From Salegentibacter sp. 24 (GTDB lineage Bacteria > Bacteroidota > Bacteroidia > Flavobacteriales > Flavobacteriaceae), in contig NZ_SNWE01000021.1 in assembly GCF_004362395.1 (NCBI RefSeq), positions 16,907 to 80,906 of the forward strand: DNA of 64,000 bases, in the 5' to 3' direction. The position numbers were made by a program, and so were the translations under genes. Shown here piece after piece: positions 18,559-27,877 of the stretch (its first letter is position 1; each line of letters starts with the position of its first letter). The notes beneath the pieces are model-generated. The model saw nothing but the letters and a program-made list of their open reading frames with translations. It was not told the origin of the DNA and did no database searches.

Positions 18559-21504
18559 ATGAGGAATAAAATTTTATTCTTATTCACAGTCACTTTTTTT
18601 AGTCTTTCACTCCAGGCTCAGAAGGACACTGTAAAGGCTCCGGAATTTCTCCGATTCACCAATAGTAAATGGGTTGATTCTATAATGAAAAAGCTTACGC
18701 CGAAAGAAAGAATCGCACAGTTAATCATGGTGGCGGCATATTCGAACCGGGATAAGGAGCATAAGGAAGAGATCCTGAAATTAATCAAGGAACAAAAAAT
18801 TGGGGGATTGATCTTTTTCCAGGGTGACCCTGAGTCCCAGTTAAGGTTGATCAACGATTACCAGTTAGCTTCTGAAGTTCCATTGTTGGGAGCTATAGAT
18901 GCGGAATGGGGACTGGGAATGCGACTGGATAATACGATAAGTTACCCCTTTCAGATGGCTCTTGGAGCTATTCGCGATGATAGTTTGATTTATGATCTTG
19001 GAAAGGAAGTTGCCCGACAAATAAAGCGCACTGGGCTTCATCTGAATTTTGCCCCGGTAGTAGATGTAAATAATAACCCAAATAACCCCGTAATTAATTA
19101 TCGCTCTTTTGGAGAAAATAAAAAGAACGTTTCCCTGAAAGGGATTGCCTATATGCAGGGAATGCAGGACGCGAATTTGCTTACTACGGCTAAACATTTT
19201 CCTGGTCATGGCGATACCGATACGGATTCTCATTATGCACTTCCGCAAATAAATCATCCTTTTGAAAGGTTGGATTCCCTGGAAATGTATCCTTTTAAGG
19301 AATTGATAAAATCCGGGATTGGAGGCGTAATGGTCGCTCATTTAAATATTCCTGCTTTAGATTCAACCGGTGTCCCTTCAACTTTATCAAAACCAATTAT
19401 AACTGGAATTCTTAAAGATAGTTTAGGTTTTGAAGGTTTGATTGTGACCGATGCTATGAATATGAAAGGCGTTACCAAAGGTAATGAACCCGGTATTGTA
19501 GATAAGGATGCAATTTTAGCCGGGAATGATCTTTTAGAGTTTACCGAGGATGTTCCTAAGGCTATTGATGAAATTAGTAAAGCAGTTCAACAGGGTTTAA
19601 TTACTCAAAAACAGCTAGATGATAGAGTAAGAAAGATCCTGGCGGTTAAGCAATGGGTGGGGTTAAATAAATATAAAAGCCAAAGTCCTAAAAATATCCT
19701 CAAGGAAATTAATACCGCTGAAGCTAAATTTCTTAACAGAAAACTAGTAGAAGCCTCGCTTACCGTCCTGAAAAACGAAAACAGTATTTTACCATTAAGA
19801 AGGCTGGACACTTTAAAGATTGCCTCCATTTCTTTTGGGGCTTCAAAACAAACCGAATTTCAGAAAACCCTAAATTTATACACTGAAGTAAGAAACTTTC
19901 AGTTAAAACCAGATGCAAAGTCTTCAGAAATTGAAAAGCTCAAAGAAAAACTTTCAGAATTTAACGTGGTAATCGGGGGAATTCATGATGACAGCCGATT
20001 TCCACGAAATACAATGAAATTTTCTGAATCTGTTCGGAATTTTATAGCATATCTTGCCGAGAAAGAGCATACTGTTTTCAGCTATTTTAAAAATCCTTAT
20101 TCGATTAATAAACTCAATAAAATTGAAAATGCTGCCGGGTTAATATTAACTTATCAAGATAGCGAAACCACACAAAATATGGCAGGGCAACTTATTTTTG
20201 GCGGGGTGGGAGCAAATGGGCGACTGCCTGTGAGTATTGGTGATAAATTCAAATCGGGACAGGGATTGGATGTGAAAGGAAAGATAAGGTTTAAATATAC
20301 CCTGCCCGAGGATGCTGGGATGAATTCCGAAGTACTTTTTGATGGTGTGGATTCTTTAATGCAGGAAGCTATTAAAAAAAAAGCGATACCAGGAGGGCAG
20401 ATTTTAGTCGCCAGGAATGGGAAAATCGTTTTACATAAAGCTTACGGATATCATCAATACAGTGATACTGTAAAAGTGAAAAAAACCGATTTGTACGATT
20501 TGGCTTCGGTAACTAAAATTTCATCGGCCTTACCAGCCTTAATGAAGTTGCAGGACCAGAATAAATTCAGTTTAAATGCTTCCATAGACGATTACTTACC
20601 TTATTTTAAAAACTCGAATAAGGAGGGAATTCCTTTTAAGGAGATTCTTACACACCAGGCACGTTTTAAGCCTTGGATTCCTTACTGGAAGAACACACTT
20701 CGCAAAAATGGAAGTTTTAAATGGTTCACCTTCAAGAAAGATTCCTCTGCTAGATTTCCCACCAAAGTCACTGAAGATTTGTGGTTACATCGTAATTATC
20801 AAAAGAAAATTTTTAGAGCCATTAAAAAATCGGAATTAGAAAAGGATGCTAAATATAAATATTCGGGGTTAGCTTTTTATCTCCTTCCTGCAATTGTAGA
20901 GAAAATTTCTGGACAAGATTTTAGAAAGTATATTAATGAGAATTTTTACGATAAACTTGGATCAACAACCTTAGGTTATAAACCCTTGGAGCGCTTTGAA
21001 AAAAGTCGTATTGTGCCTACGGAACACGATTATTTGTTTCGTGAAAAACCGATTCACGGCATGGTGCACGACGAAGGTGCGGTAATGATGGGGGGCGTTT
21101 CGGCCAATGCTGGACTTTTTTCTACAGCAAACGATTTGGCAAAACTAATGCAGATGTACCTGAATATGGGTGAATATGCCGGAGAACGTTACATTGAGGA
21201 AGAAACTCTTAAAAATTGGAGTAGCACGCAGTTTTCCGAAAACGATAACCATCGCGCAATCGGATTTGATAAACCTTATTTAATCTATAAAGGTGAAAGT
21301 AGTAATACAGCTAAAGACGCGAGTAGGGCGAGTTTTGGTCACACGGGTTTTACAGGAATTTACGCCTGGGTAGATCCTGAAGAAGATTTGCTTTATCTGT
21401 TCCTTTCTAATCGTGTTTTGCCGAGTCGAAGCAATACAAGATTATATCAATTAAACACCAGGACTAATATTCAACAGGTTTTATATGACGCTATAGAAGA
21501 ATGA
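18559..21504 (+). CDS. GH3 beta-N-acetylglucosaminidase fused to a serine hydrolase (beta-lactamase fold)
   Basis: A 981-residue exported protein (signal peptide MRNKILFLFTVTFFSLSLQAQ). Residues ~35-375 are a GH3 NagZ-like domain with KHFPGHGDTDTDSHYALP, whose Asp-His dyad is typical of N-acetylglucosaminidases, and VTDAMNMKGV carrying the catalytic Asp. A GH3 C-terminal-like linker covers ~400-570. Residues ~595-975 are a class C beta-lactamase/PBP-like domain with YDLASVTKISS (SxxK) and YKYSGLAFYLL (YxN-like YSG). The combination hydrolyses muropeptide sugars and perhaps peptide or ester bonds. It is divergent from the ROK/NagB group, consistent with cell-wall turnover. Confidence 0.92.
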   Translation: MRNKILFLFTVTFFSLSLQAQKDTVKAPEFLRFTNSKWVDSIMKKLTPKERIAQLIMVAAYSNRDKEHKEEILKLIKEQKIGGLIFFQGDPESQLRLINDYQLASEVPLLGAIDAEWGLGMRLDNTISYPFQMALGAIRDDSLIYDLGKEVARQIKRTGLHLNFAPVVDVNNNPNNPVINYRSFGENKKNVSLKGIAYMQGMQDANLLTTAKHFPGHGDTDTDSHYALPQINHPFERLDSLEMYPFKELIKSGIGGVMVAHLNIPALDSTGVPSTLSKPIITGILKDSLGFEGLIVTDAMNMKGVTKGNEPGIVDKDAILAGNDLLEFTEDVPKAIDEISKAVQQGLITQKQLDDRVRKILAVKQWVGLNKYKSQSPKNILKEINTAEAKFLNRKLVEASLTVLKNENSILPLRRLDTLKIASISFGASKQTEFQKTLNLYTEVRNFQLKPDAKSSEIEKLKEKLSEFNVVIGGIHDDSRFPRNTMKFSESVRNFIAYLAEKEHTVFSYFKNPYSINKLNKIENAAGLILTYQDSETTQNMAGQLIFGGVGANGRLPVSIGDKFKSGQGLDVKGKIRFKYTLPEDAGMNSEVLFDGVDSLMQEAIKKKAIPGGQILVARNGKIVLHKAYGYHQYSDTVKVKKTDLYDLASVTKISSALPALMKLQDQNKFSLNASIDDYLPYFKNSNKEGIPFKEILTHQARFKPWIPYWKNTLRKNGSFKWFTFKKDSSARFPTKVTEDLWLHRNYQKKIFRAIKKSELEKDAKYKYSGLAFYLLPAIVEKISGQDFRKYINENFYDKLGSTTLGYKPLERFEKSRIVPTEHDYLFREKPIHGMVHDEGAVMMGGVSANAGLFSTANDLAKLMQMYLNMGEYAGERYIEEETLKNWSSTQFSENDNHRAIGFDKPYLIYKGESSNTAKDASRASFGHTGFTGIYAWVDPEEDLLYLFLSNRVLPSRSNTRLYQLNTRTNIQQVLYDAIEE

Positions 21505-21633
21505 AAGAGATAGACTTTCGCAGTATTGTTTAAAATTATTCTGAAATAAAGAATAGATTCCCTAAATATTTTACCGCTTATTTAAGAAAGTATATATTTG
21601 TTTGATTTTTCCATAAAAAGCCATCCGAAATAT

Positions 21634-24039
21634 ATGACCAGAAATTACAATCCAATTCTGATTACCCTACTATTATTAATTTCTAATTTTCTATTTGCAC
21701 AACATTCTTTAAAGGGGAAATTGGTAACCGAATCCAGTGAGCCTGTTGCTTTTGCAAACGTTATTTTATTAAATGCAGAAGATTCTACATCGGTTTATAA
21801 AGGAGCTATTTCTGAGGACAATGGTGAGTTTTTGCTAAAGGATATTTCTTCAAATAATTATTTGCTAAAAGTGAGTTTTGTAGGTTATGAAGAATATCTT
21901 CAAAAAATCACAGTTAATTCAAATGAAAAAATAGGAAAAATAACTTTAAAAGAAGGTTCTTCAAATTTAGATGAAGTTACGATCCACGCCCGCAAACCAA
22001 AAATTACACGAAGCATAGACCGAATAACTTTTGATGTTGAAAATTCTACGCTATCCAGTGGAAGCAGTTGGGATATTTTAAGACAAACACCTGGTGTAAT
22101 AATGGCACAAGGCCAATTACAGGTTAGAAATTCTGGAGTAACGGTTTATATTAATGACCGTAAAGTGCAACTTAGCAATGATGAATTACAGGCGCTTTTG
22201 AAAAGTTATTCTGCAGAAAATATCAAATCGGTTGAAGTTATCACGAATCCTCCTGCGAAGTATGACGCTGAAGGAGGCGCAATTTTAAATATTAACACTA
22301 ATGCTGCAATATCACCTGGTTATAAAGGAAGTGTTGAAGGCACATATACTCAGGGAATTGTTCCTAAGTATCGGTTAGGAACAAGTCACTTTTGGAAAGG
22401 AAACAAACTTAATATTTTTACAAATTATTCTTTCAGCCCGCGCAAAGAGATAAAGCGGGACAATAGTTACATCAATTTCAATCCTAATTCAGATTTATCC
22501 CAGCTGTGGCAAAGCAACTTTGAACGGATAACCCGTTCTCAGCTGCATAATGCGAATTTTATTCTAGATTACGAATTTGATAAAAAAAACAAACTTAGTT
22601 TTTCTTCAAACCTGTTTTTTTCACCCGATAAAACTTTTGATAATTCGGTACGAACGGATATTTTAACTATGGCGAGTAATCCATTTTCACGCTTTATTAC
22701 TGATAGTGATGTAAATACTGATGATAGCAATATTGCAGTGGATCTGAGTTATACCCATGATTTTGAAAATGGAGGAAATATTTCTGCCGGTGCGCATTAT
22801 ACTAAATTTGACCAGGAACGTCACCAAAGGGTTAACACCGATTATTTTTCTGGAAATGGGGAAGCTGTGAATAATATTGCCTTTGGTACCGAGGCTGTTC
22901 AAGATATAAATATTCTTACAGCTCAAATAGACTTAACTTCAAGCCTGGGAAAAACCTCTTTTGAAAGCGGATTAAAATTATCCAGTATAGATTCTGAAAG
23001 TGGCATCGATTTTTTTGATGCAGAAAGCCTTCAAAACTTGTATGACAACCTATCTGATGAATTTCATTATGATGAAAAGGTTTATGCTATTTATGCCAGC
23101 GCATCCAGAGATTGGGAAAAGTGGAGTGCAAAAGCTGGATTAAGAGGGGAATATACAGATCTTTTAGGAATGTCATTTTCAACAAATCAATTGAATAGTC
23201 AAGAATATTTTGAAATTTTTCCAACTGTTTATCTACAATATAGAGCTACAGATAACCATAGTTTTACTGTGGATTACAGCCGAAGAATTGAACGCCCGAG
23301 ATATGAAAGCCTGAACCCATTTAGATACTTCTTAAATGAAAATGATTTTAATGCCGGAAACCCGAATTTAAGAGCGGCAATTAGTAATAATTTCAACTTA
23401 AATTATACGCTTATGGGAAAATATTTTTTCGATGTATATTATCGTGATAATGGGAGATCATCGGCAAGTTTGGCATTTCAGGATAATCAAAATTTTACCA
23501 TTAGAAGGTTACAGGCCAATTTATTGGAAAGTAAAGGTTATGGATTGGATATTTTGCACGGTCGTTCGATAAGCGGATGGTGGTATGCCCAATTGTACGC
23601 TTCACTTTTTCACGAAGAAAATACTTTTTTAGCGGTAGAAAGCGATAATGTAGAAGTTACCAATGAAATTGATGCTGTATTTGCTCAATTGTATAATTCT
23701 TTTACACTTTCAGAAGATGGCACTTTTTCCGGAAATCTTAGTTTCACTTATGTTTCAGATTACATCTCTGGTTCTTATAATTTTGATCCTTTTTCAACTT
23801 TGAGCCTTGGTTTCAGGAAAACACTTTGGAATAATCGAGCTGAAGTTAGCCTTAATTTCAACGATATTTTTAACCAAACCAATACGAGACTGACTTCGAA
23901 GTATCTCAATCAGGATAATTCATTTTTCGCTCGGGAAGAAATGCGATATGTGCGGGTGGGTTTTAAATATAACTTCGGGAACTTTAGGCTGGAAGATAAC
24001 CAACGCAGCATTGAAGCCTCTGAAAGAGACAGAATTTAA
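21634..24039 (+). CDS. outer-membrane beta-barrel protein with carboxypeptidase-regulatory-like domain
   Basis: About 801 residues from the ATG at 21634, which opens a signal peptide (MTRNYNPILITLLLLISNFL then FAQ); an upstream TTG at 21598 is less likely. A CarboxypepD_reg-like beta-sandwich (HSLKGKLVTESSEPVAFANV) is followed by a short plug-like domain (WDILRQTPGVIMAQGQLQVR, SVEVITNPPAKYDAEGG) and a long barrel with Tyr/Phe-rich strands ending FKYNFGNFRL. It resembles the TonB-dependent-receptor-like 'outer membrane beta-barrel family' of Bacteroidetes. No SusD partner is adjacent; the ligand is unknown. Confidence 0.88.
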   Translation: MTRNYNPILITLLLLISNFLFAQHSLKGKLVTESSEPVAFANVILLNAEDSTSVYKGAISEDNGEFLLKDISSNNYLLKVSFVGYEEYLQKITVNSNEKIGKITLKEGSSNLDEVTIHARKPKITRSIDRITFDVENSTLSSGSSWDILRQTPGVIMAQGQLQVRNSGVTVYINDRKVQLSNDELQALLKSYSAENIKSVEVITNPPAKYDAEGGAILNINTNAAISPGYKGSVEGTYTQGIVPKYRLGTSHFWKGNKLNIFTNYSFSPRKEIKRDNSYINFNPNSDLSQLWQSNFERITRSQLHNANFILDYEFDKKNKLSFSSNLFFSPDKTFDNSVRTDILTMASNPFSRFITDSDVNTDDSNIAVDLSYTHDFENGGNISAGAHYTKFDQERHQRVNTDYFSGNGEAVNNIAFGTEAVQDINILTAQIDLTSSLGKTSFESGLKLSSIDSESGIDFFDAESLQNLYDNLSDEFHYDEKVYAIYASASRDWEKWSAKAGLRGEYTDLLGMSFSTNQLNSQEYFEIFPTVYLQYRATDNHSFTVDYSRRIERPRYESLNPFRYFLNENDFNAGNPNLRAAISNNFNLNYTLMGKYFFDVYYRDNGRSSASLAFQDNQNFTIRRLQANLLESKGYGLDILHGRSISGWWYAQLYASLFHEENTFLAVESDNVEVTNEIDAVFAQLYNSFTLSEDGTFSGNLSFTYVSDYISGSYNFDPFSTLSLGFRKTLWNNRAEVSLNFNDIFNQTNTRLTSKYLNQDNSFFAREEMRYVRVGFKYNFGNFRLEDNQRSIEASERDRI

Positions 24040-24124
24040 AAACCAATATACCTTTATTTTCTCAAAATACCTTCTTTGGGGGTTTGGGGGCTTTTTGTAC
24101 TTTTGCACTCCAAAATAATCCGAA

Positions 24125-25117
24125 GTGGCCAGAATAGGAAATATAGATGTAGGAGACTTCCCGTTGCTTTTAGCACCGATGGAAGATGTGAGCGATCCGC
24201 CATTCCGGGCGCTTTGCAAAGAGCAGGGTGCAGATGTGGTTTACACTGAATTTATCTCTTCCGAAGGACTTATTCGCGACGCTGCGAAAAGTACCATGAA
24301 ACTTGATATTTACGAAAAAGAAAGACCAGTAGGCATTCAAATTTTTGGAGCTGAACTGGATTCTATGCTAAAATCGATAGAAATTGTAGAGAAATCAAAT
24401 CCGGATATTATTGACATTAATTTTGGTTGCCCAGTTAAAAAAGTGGTTTCAAAAGGAGCAGGAGCAGGAATTTTAAAGGATATCGATTTGATGGTTTCTT
24501 TAACGGAAGCAATGGTTAAACATACCAACTTACCTATCACTGTAAAAACCCGTTTAGGCTGGGATAATGATTCCATAAGAATTGTTGAGGTGGCAGAAAG
24601 ACTTCAGGATGTCGGATGCAAAGCCATCTCCATTCACGGGAGAACCCGTGTTCAGATGTATAAGGGTGAAGCAAATTGGGCACCAATTGCTGAGGTAAAA
24701 AACAATCCAAGAATGCATATTCCGGTTTTTGGGAATGGTGATGTAGACACTCCTGAAAAGGCTGTTGAGATGCGTGATGATTACGGACTTGATGGTGCGA
24801 TGATTGGTCGCGCCAGTATTGGTTATCCTTGGTTTTTCAGGGAAGTAAAACATTATTTTGAAACCGGTCACCACTTAGCGCCTCCGACAATGTTGGAGCG
24901 ACTTGATGCTGCAAGACGTCATTTACAAATGGCGATTGACTGGAAAGGGGAGAAATTGGGTGTTTTTGAAACCCGTCGCCATTATACAAATTACTTCAAG
25001 GGAATCCCTCATTTTAAGGAATACCGAATGAAAATGGTAACCAGCGATGATGCTGCGGATGTTTTCGTCGCTTTTGATGAAGTAGAACGTGATTTTTCTG
25101 ATTTTCAGTTCGCTTAG
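24125..25117 (+). CDS. dusB: tRNA-dihydrouridine synthase
   Basis: An FMN-dependent enzyme that reduces uridine in the D-loop of tRNA. The start is GTG at 24125, chosen because the family begins with the strand IGNIDVGDFPLLLAPMEDV immediately after it. Seen: DINFGCPVKKVVSKGAGAGI with the catalytic Cys, TVKTRLGWDND, SIHGRTRVQMYKGEANW, and GDVDTPEKAVEM / GAMIGRASIGYPWFF for FMN phosphate binding. The 330-residue length is normal. It appears to be a single-gene unit. Confidence 0.95.
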   Translation: MARIGNIDVGDFPLLLAPMEDVSDPPFRALCKEQGADVVYTEFISSEGLIRDAAKSTMKLDIYEKERPVGIQIFGAELDSMLKSIEIVEKSNPDIIDINFGCPVKKVVSKGAGAGILKDIDLMVSLTEAMVKHTNLPITVKTRLGWDNDSIRIVEVAERLQDVGCKAISIHGRTRVQMYKGEANWAPIAEVKNNPRMHIPVFGNGDVDTPEKAVEMRDDYGLDGAMIGRASIGYPWFFREVKHYFETGHHLAPPTMLERLDAARRHLQMAIDWKGEKLGVFETRRHYTNYFKGIPHFKEYRMKMVTSDDAADVFVAFDEVERDFSDFQFA

Positions 25118-25260
25118 TTTATAAGGCTAGGTCACCTATCTTTTTATCAATCCTATTATTCTCCGAACATATTTCCATTGAAGAATCATAGTTCTGTAGG
25201 CCTCAAATACTTGTTGAAAACATATGAAATCAAAGGGTGATTAATTATAGAGCCCAGGGT

Positions 25261-26466
25261 TTAAATTGCTTTTAATGCTTGTCTGCTGCTTCCAGCTGCG
25301 ATAAAAGAAGCAATAAGACCGAGAATTCCTATTGTAAAGATTACAATAAGAATGTTGTCAATAGTAATAGCTACCGGATAGGGTAAGCTCGGGGTTATCA
25401 TTACAAGATCAAATTGCAGTTGCATGTAAACCAGTAAAATTGCGGCTGATAATCCTATAGCGCCCCCAATAATGGTCATAAGCATTCCCTGGGTAAAGAA
25501 TATTTTTTTTATTTGCCTTTCTGAAGCACCTAAACTAAATAAAGTTTTGATATTATTCCGTTTATCAAGAATTACCATAATAATAGAACCAGCTACATTG
25601 AATAAGGCGATAATTAATACCAGGGTAAAAATAAGGTAGACCGCTAGGTTTTCCGTATTAAGCATTTTATATAGCACTTCGTTAAGCTGGGCTCTGTTTT
25701 TTATAATAACCTCGTTTCCAAAAAGTTTTTCGATTTCGGTCGTAACTGCATCCGCATCCGCGTTGGGTGTTATTTTAATTTCTATACTCGAATATGTGTT
25801 TTCATCTAATTCTAAAAGATTTTGAGCGAAATTCAGATTCGAAAAAACATATTTATCATCCAATTCTTCATTTATACTGTATATTCCGCTAACAATTACT
25901 TTCTCCTGGTTAAAAGCCTGTCCTGGATTTAAACCAGTAATTTGACCTTTTCCGGGGCGTGGAACCATCACGTTAAGTAAACTTTGATAGTTAAAAATAC
26001 TAAGTCCTAATTTTCGAGAAATCGTATTTCCCACCACCACTTGTGCTTCACTATTGGTTAACCACGAACCGGAAACCGCACTGTCTATTTGGTTAACCTG
26101 TCGGTAATTCTTGTCCACGCCTTTTATAAAAGCAGTATGATTTTTATTACGGAAATCAAGAAAAATACGTTCTTCAATAATTTTACTAAACTCTGAAACT
26201 CCTTCAATGTCGGACAGTTTTTCTGCTTTGTTTTCGGGAAATTGAAAAGTTTTACCACTTATTGGAAGTATTTTTAAATCAGGATCAAATTTATTGGAAA
26301 ATGATAGACTAAAATCTTTTAAACCAGCAAATCCCGAGAGTACAATAAATAACGAAAAAGCTCCTGCAAAAACTCCAATAGCCGCAATAATGGTGATAAT
26401 ATTTATTGCATTATTACTGCTTTTGCTAAAAAGATAGCGACTGGCGATGTAGAAGGGAAATTTCAA
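25261..26466 (-). CDS. ABC transporter permease, LolE/FtsX type
   Basis: A 401-residue inner-membrane protein with the MacB/FtsX topology: one N-terminal helix (about 22-46), a large periplasmic domain (about 50-270), then three helices (about 272-297, 325-348 and 366-390). The N-terminus FPFYIASRYLFSKSSNNAIN is typical of LolC/LolE, which release lipoproteins from the inner membrane. No ATPase gene is adjacent. Its start is 1 bp downstream of the rbfA stop, so the pair is co-transcribed. Confidence 0.9.
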   Translation of the reverse strand: MKFPFYIASRYLFSKSSNNAINIITIIAAIGVFAGAFSLFIVLSGFAGLKDFSLSFSNKFDPDLKILPISGKTFQFPENKAEKLSDIEGVSEFSKIIEERIFLDFRNKNHTAFIKGVDKNYRQVNQIDSAVSGSWLTNSEAQVVVGNTISRKLGLSIFNYQSLLNVMVPRPGKGQITGLNPGQAFNQEKVIVSGIYSINEELDDKYVFSNLNFAQNLLELDENTYSSIEIKITPNADADAVTTEIEKLFGNEVIIKNRAQLNEVLYKMLNTENLAVYLIFTLVLIIALFNVAGSIIMVILDKRNNIKTLFSLGASERQIKKIFFTQGMLMTIIGGAIGLSAAILLVYMQLQFDLVMITPSLPYPVAITIDNILIVIFTIGILGLIASFIAAGSSRQALKAI

Positions 26467-26467
26467 A

Positions 26468-26863
26468 TTATGACTTTTTCCGGCGTTCCAGTAAGTCGGG
26501 ATCGGCTATGGGATTTTCTTCGCCTTTAATTGATTTTTCAATATTCTCTATATATTCCAACGAATCATCGAGATAGTAATTAATTTCGGGCATTTTTCTA
26601 AGTTGATTTTTTGTTCGTTGAGCCATTTCATGCTTTATTTTAGACTTGCCCAGGTTTATTTCCTCTATTACTTCTTGTGCATGTTTCTGTGGAAAAATAC
26701 TAATATATGCCTTAGCAATAGAAAGATCTGTAGTCACTTTTACTTTAGAGACTGAAATGATTACTCCTGTTCTTCCTGCATCTTTAAGGTTTTTTTGCAG
26801 AATATCAGCAAGATCACGCTGTAAAACCCCTCCTATTTTCTTTTGTCTGTTTGTCTCTTCCAT
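26468..26863 (-). CDS. rbfA: 30S ribosome-binding factor A
   Basis: RbfA, a KH-fold assembly factor of the 30S subunit needed for 16S rRNA maturation and cold adaptation. Seen: the N-terminal RQKKIGGVLQRDLADILQKN and the strand-helix region VTTDLSIAKAYISIFPQ, ending with the PEINYYLDDSLEYIENI segment. The length of 131 residues is normal. It is upstream of the LolE-like permease with no gap, a common order in Flavobacteriia. Confidence 0.95.
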   Translation of the reverse strand: MEETNRQKKIGGVLQRDLADILQKNLKDAGRTGVIISVSKVKVTTDLSIAKAYISIFPQKHAQEVIEEINLGKSKIKHEMAQRTKNQLRKMPEINYYLDDSLEYIENIEKSIKGEENPIADPDLLERRKKS

Positions 26864-26981
26864 ACGGCAAAAATACTATAATAAATTTGTTATGTACCTA
26901 AGATGTGAAATCGATGCTAGAATCTGGTTTATTTTGTTTATATAAAAATAGAAGTTTACTTTGCCGAAAACAAGAAGTGAG

Positions 26982-27407
26982 ATGAAGAAAATTGAACATA
27001 TTGGTATTGCAGTAAAAGATCTGGATGTGGCCAATGCCACCTACCAAGCAGTTTTAGGTAGTGAAAATTATAAAACCGAAACTGTAGAAAGTGAAGGAGT
27101 AAGAACTTCTTTTTTTAAAATTGGCGACAGTAAAATTGAATTATTAGCAGCTACAAATCCTGACAGTCCAATAGCCAAATTTATTGATAAACGGGGCGAG
27201 GGAATTCATCACCTAGCGTTTGCTGTAGATGATATTAGAGCTGAAATCGCCCGCCTGGAAAATGAGGGTTTTAAGATGATAAATGCCGAGCCTAAAAAAG
27301 GTGCCGATAACAAGTTGATAGCTTTTATGCATCCAAAAAGTGTAAACGGCGTTTTGGTAGAATTATGCCAGGAAAGAGCTCCGATTACAAACAGTTCGGA
27401 TTCGTAG
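26982..27407 (+). CDS. mce: methylmalonyl-CoA epimerase
   Basis: A VOC-fold enzyme that interconverts (2R)- and (2S)-methylmalonyl-CoA in propionate metabolism. The ATG at 26982 (MKKIEHIGIAVKDLD) matches the family start; an upstream TTG at 26961 would add seven residues. Seen: the metal-binding His in IEHIGIAV, a second in GIHHLAFAVDD, and the Glu in GVLVELCQE. The length of about 141 residues is normal. It is the last core gene before the tRNA and the island. Confidence 0.93.
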   Translation: MKKIEHIGIAVKDLDVANATYQAVLGSENYKTETVESEGVRTSFFKIGDSKIELLAATNPDSPIAKFIDKRGEGIHHLAFAVDDIRAEIARLENEGFKMINAEPKKGADNKLIAFMHPKSVNGVLVELCQERAPITNSSDS

Positions 27408-27508
27408 TGAGAAGTGATTAAGGAAAATCACGTTTAGTCTTGCAGAGCTTGAAAATATGTACTAATATTGCACACCTAAAATTCAGGTATTAATCAAATG
27501 CTTGAATT

Positions 27509-27585
27509 GGTCCTATAGCTCAGCTGGTTAGAGCACTTGACTCATAATCAAGGGGTCCCTGGTTCGAGCCCAGGTGGGACCACCA
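27509..27585 (+). tRNA. tRNA with CAT anticodon (elongator Met or Ile2), CCA encoded
   Basis: A 77-nt cloverleaf. The acceptor stem GGTCCTA pairs with TGGGACC (one T-G), the D arm is GCTC..GAGC, and the anticodon stem CTTGA/TCAAG carries loop CTCATAA, so the anticodon is CAT. The T arm CCTGG/CCAGG has loop TTCGAGC, and discriminator A is followed by CCA. CAT decodes Met, or AUA-Ile after lysidine modification; I cannot separate these by eye. The 3' half (from 27541) is the integration target of the island and is repeated at 63817. Confidence 0.95.
27541..27584. repeat. attL: 44-bp direct repeat in the tRNA 3' half
   Basis: Identical to 63817-63860, beginning CTCATAATCAAGG and ending GGGACCACC. 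The flanking bases differ on both sides (A versus T before, A versus G after), so 44 bp is the exact repeat length. The crossover is expected within it, most likely near the anticodon loop as for other tRNA-targeting tyrosine integrases. Confidence 0.95.
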
Positions 27586-27593
27586 ATAAAATC

Positions 27594-27621
27594 AAGCCTT
27601 ACAGAGATGTAAGGCTTTTTT
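27594..27621 (+). terminator. intrinsic terminator after the tRNA
   Basis: Stem AAGCCTTAC / GTAAGGCTT with a 6-nt loop (AGAGAT), followed by a T run. It lies on the island side of attL and ends the tRNA transcript in the integrated state. Confidence 0.85.
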
Positions 27622-27633
27622 GTTTCTTCTTGG

Positions 27634-27652
27634 GTACAACATATGTACAACA
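27634..27652. repeat. arm-type site candidate: paired GTACAACA repeats near attL
   Basis: GTACAACA-TAT-GTACAACA, two direct copies at 11-bp spacing, 50 bp inside attL. The identical 19 bp recurs at 63684-63702 just upstream of the integrase gene. Position and duplication at both ends suggest integrase or excisionase arm-binding sites. This is inference from symmetry. Confidence 0.6.
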
Positions 27653-27815
27653 TTTGGAGGATCAATCGCAATTGTTGTATTTAGGTAAAAAAATTGTGAT
27701 TAATCTATACAAGTAGGGTTCTATTTTTTTTGACTCCTCTAAACTTCGCTGGAACTACCCTTAAACCCTACTGGTATTTTACAATTCACGCTTTTTAAAA
27801 AAATCTTAAATTTTC

Positions 27816-27846
27816 TTTGTCCCGTTGATTCTTGCTTTTATATTTG
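27816..27846 (+). promoter_or_regulatory. Bacteroidetes-type promoter of the TonB receptor
   Basis: TTTG at 27816-27819 and TATATTTG at 27839-27846 are separated by exactly 19 bp, matching the primary Bacteroidetes consensus TTTG-N19-TAnnTTTG. It lies 31 bp before the receptor ATG at 27878. No Fur box is obvious. Confidence 0.75.
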
Positions 27847-27877
27847 CCTTTATTTTTAATAAATCTAAATAATAATA

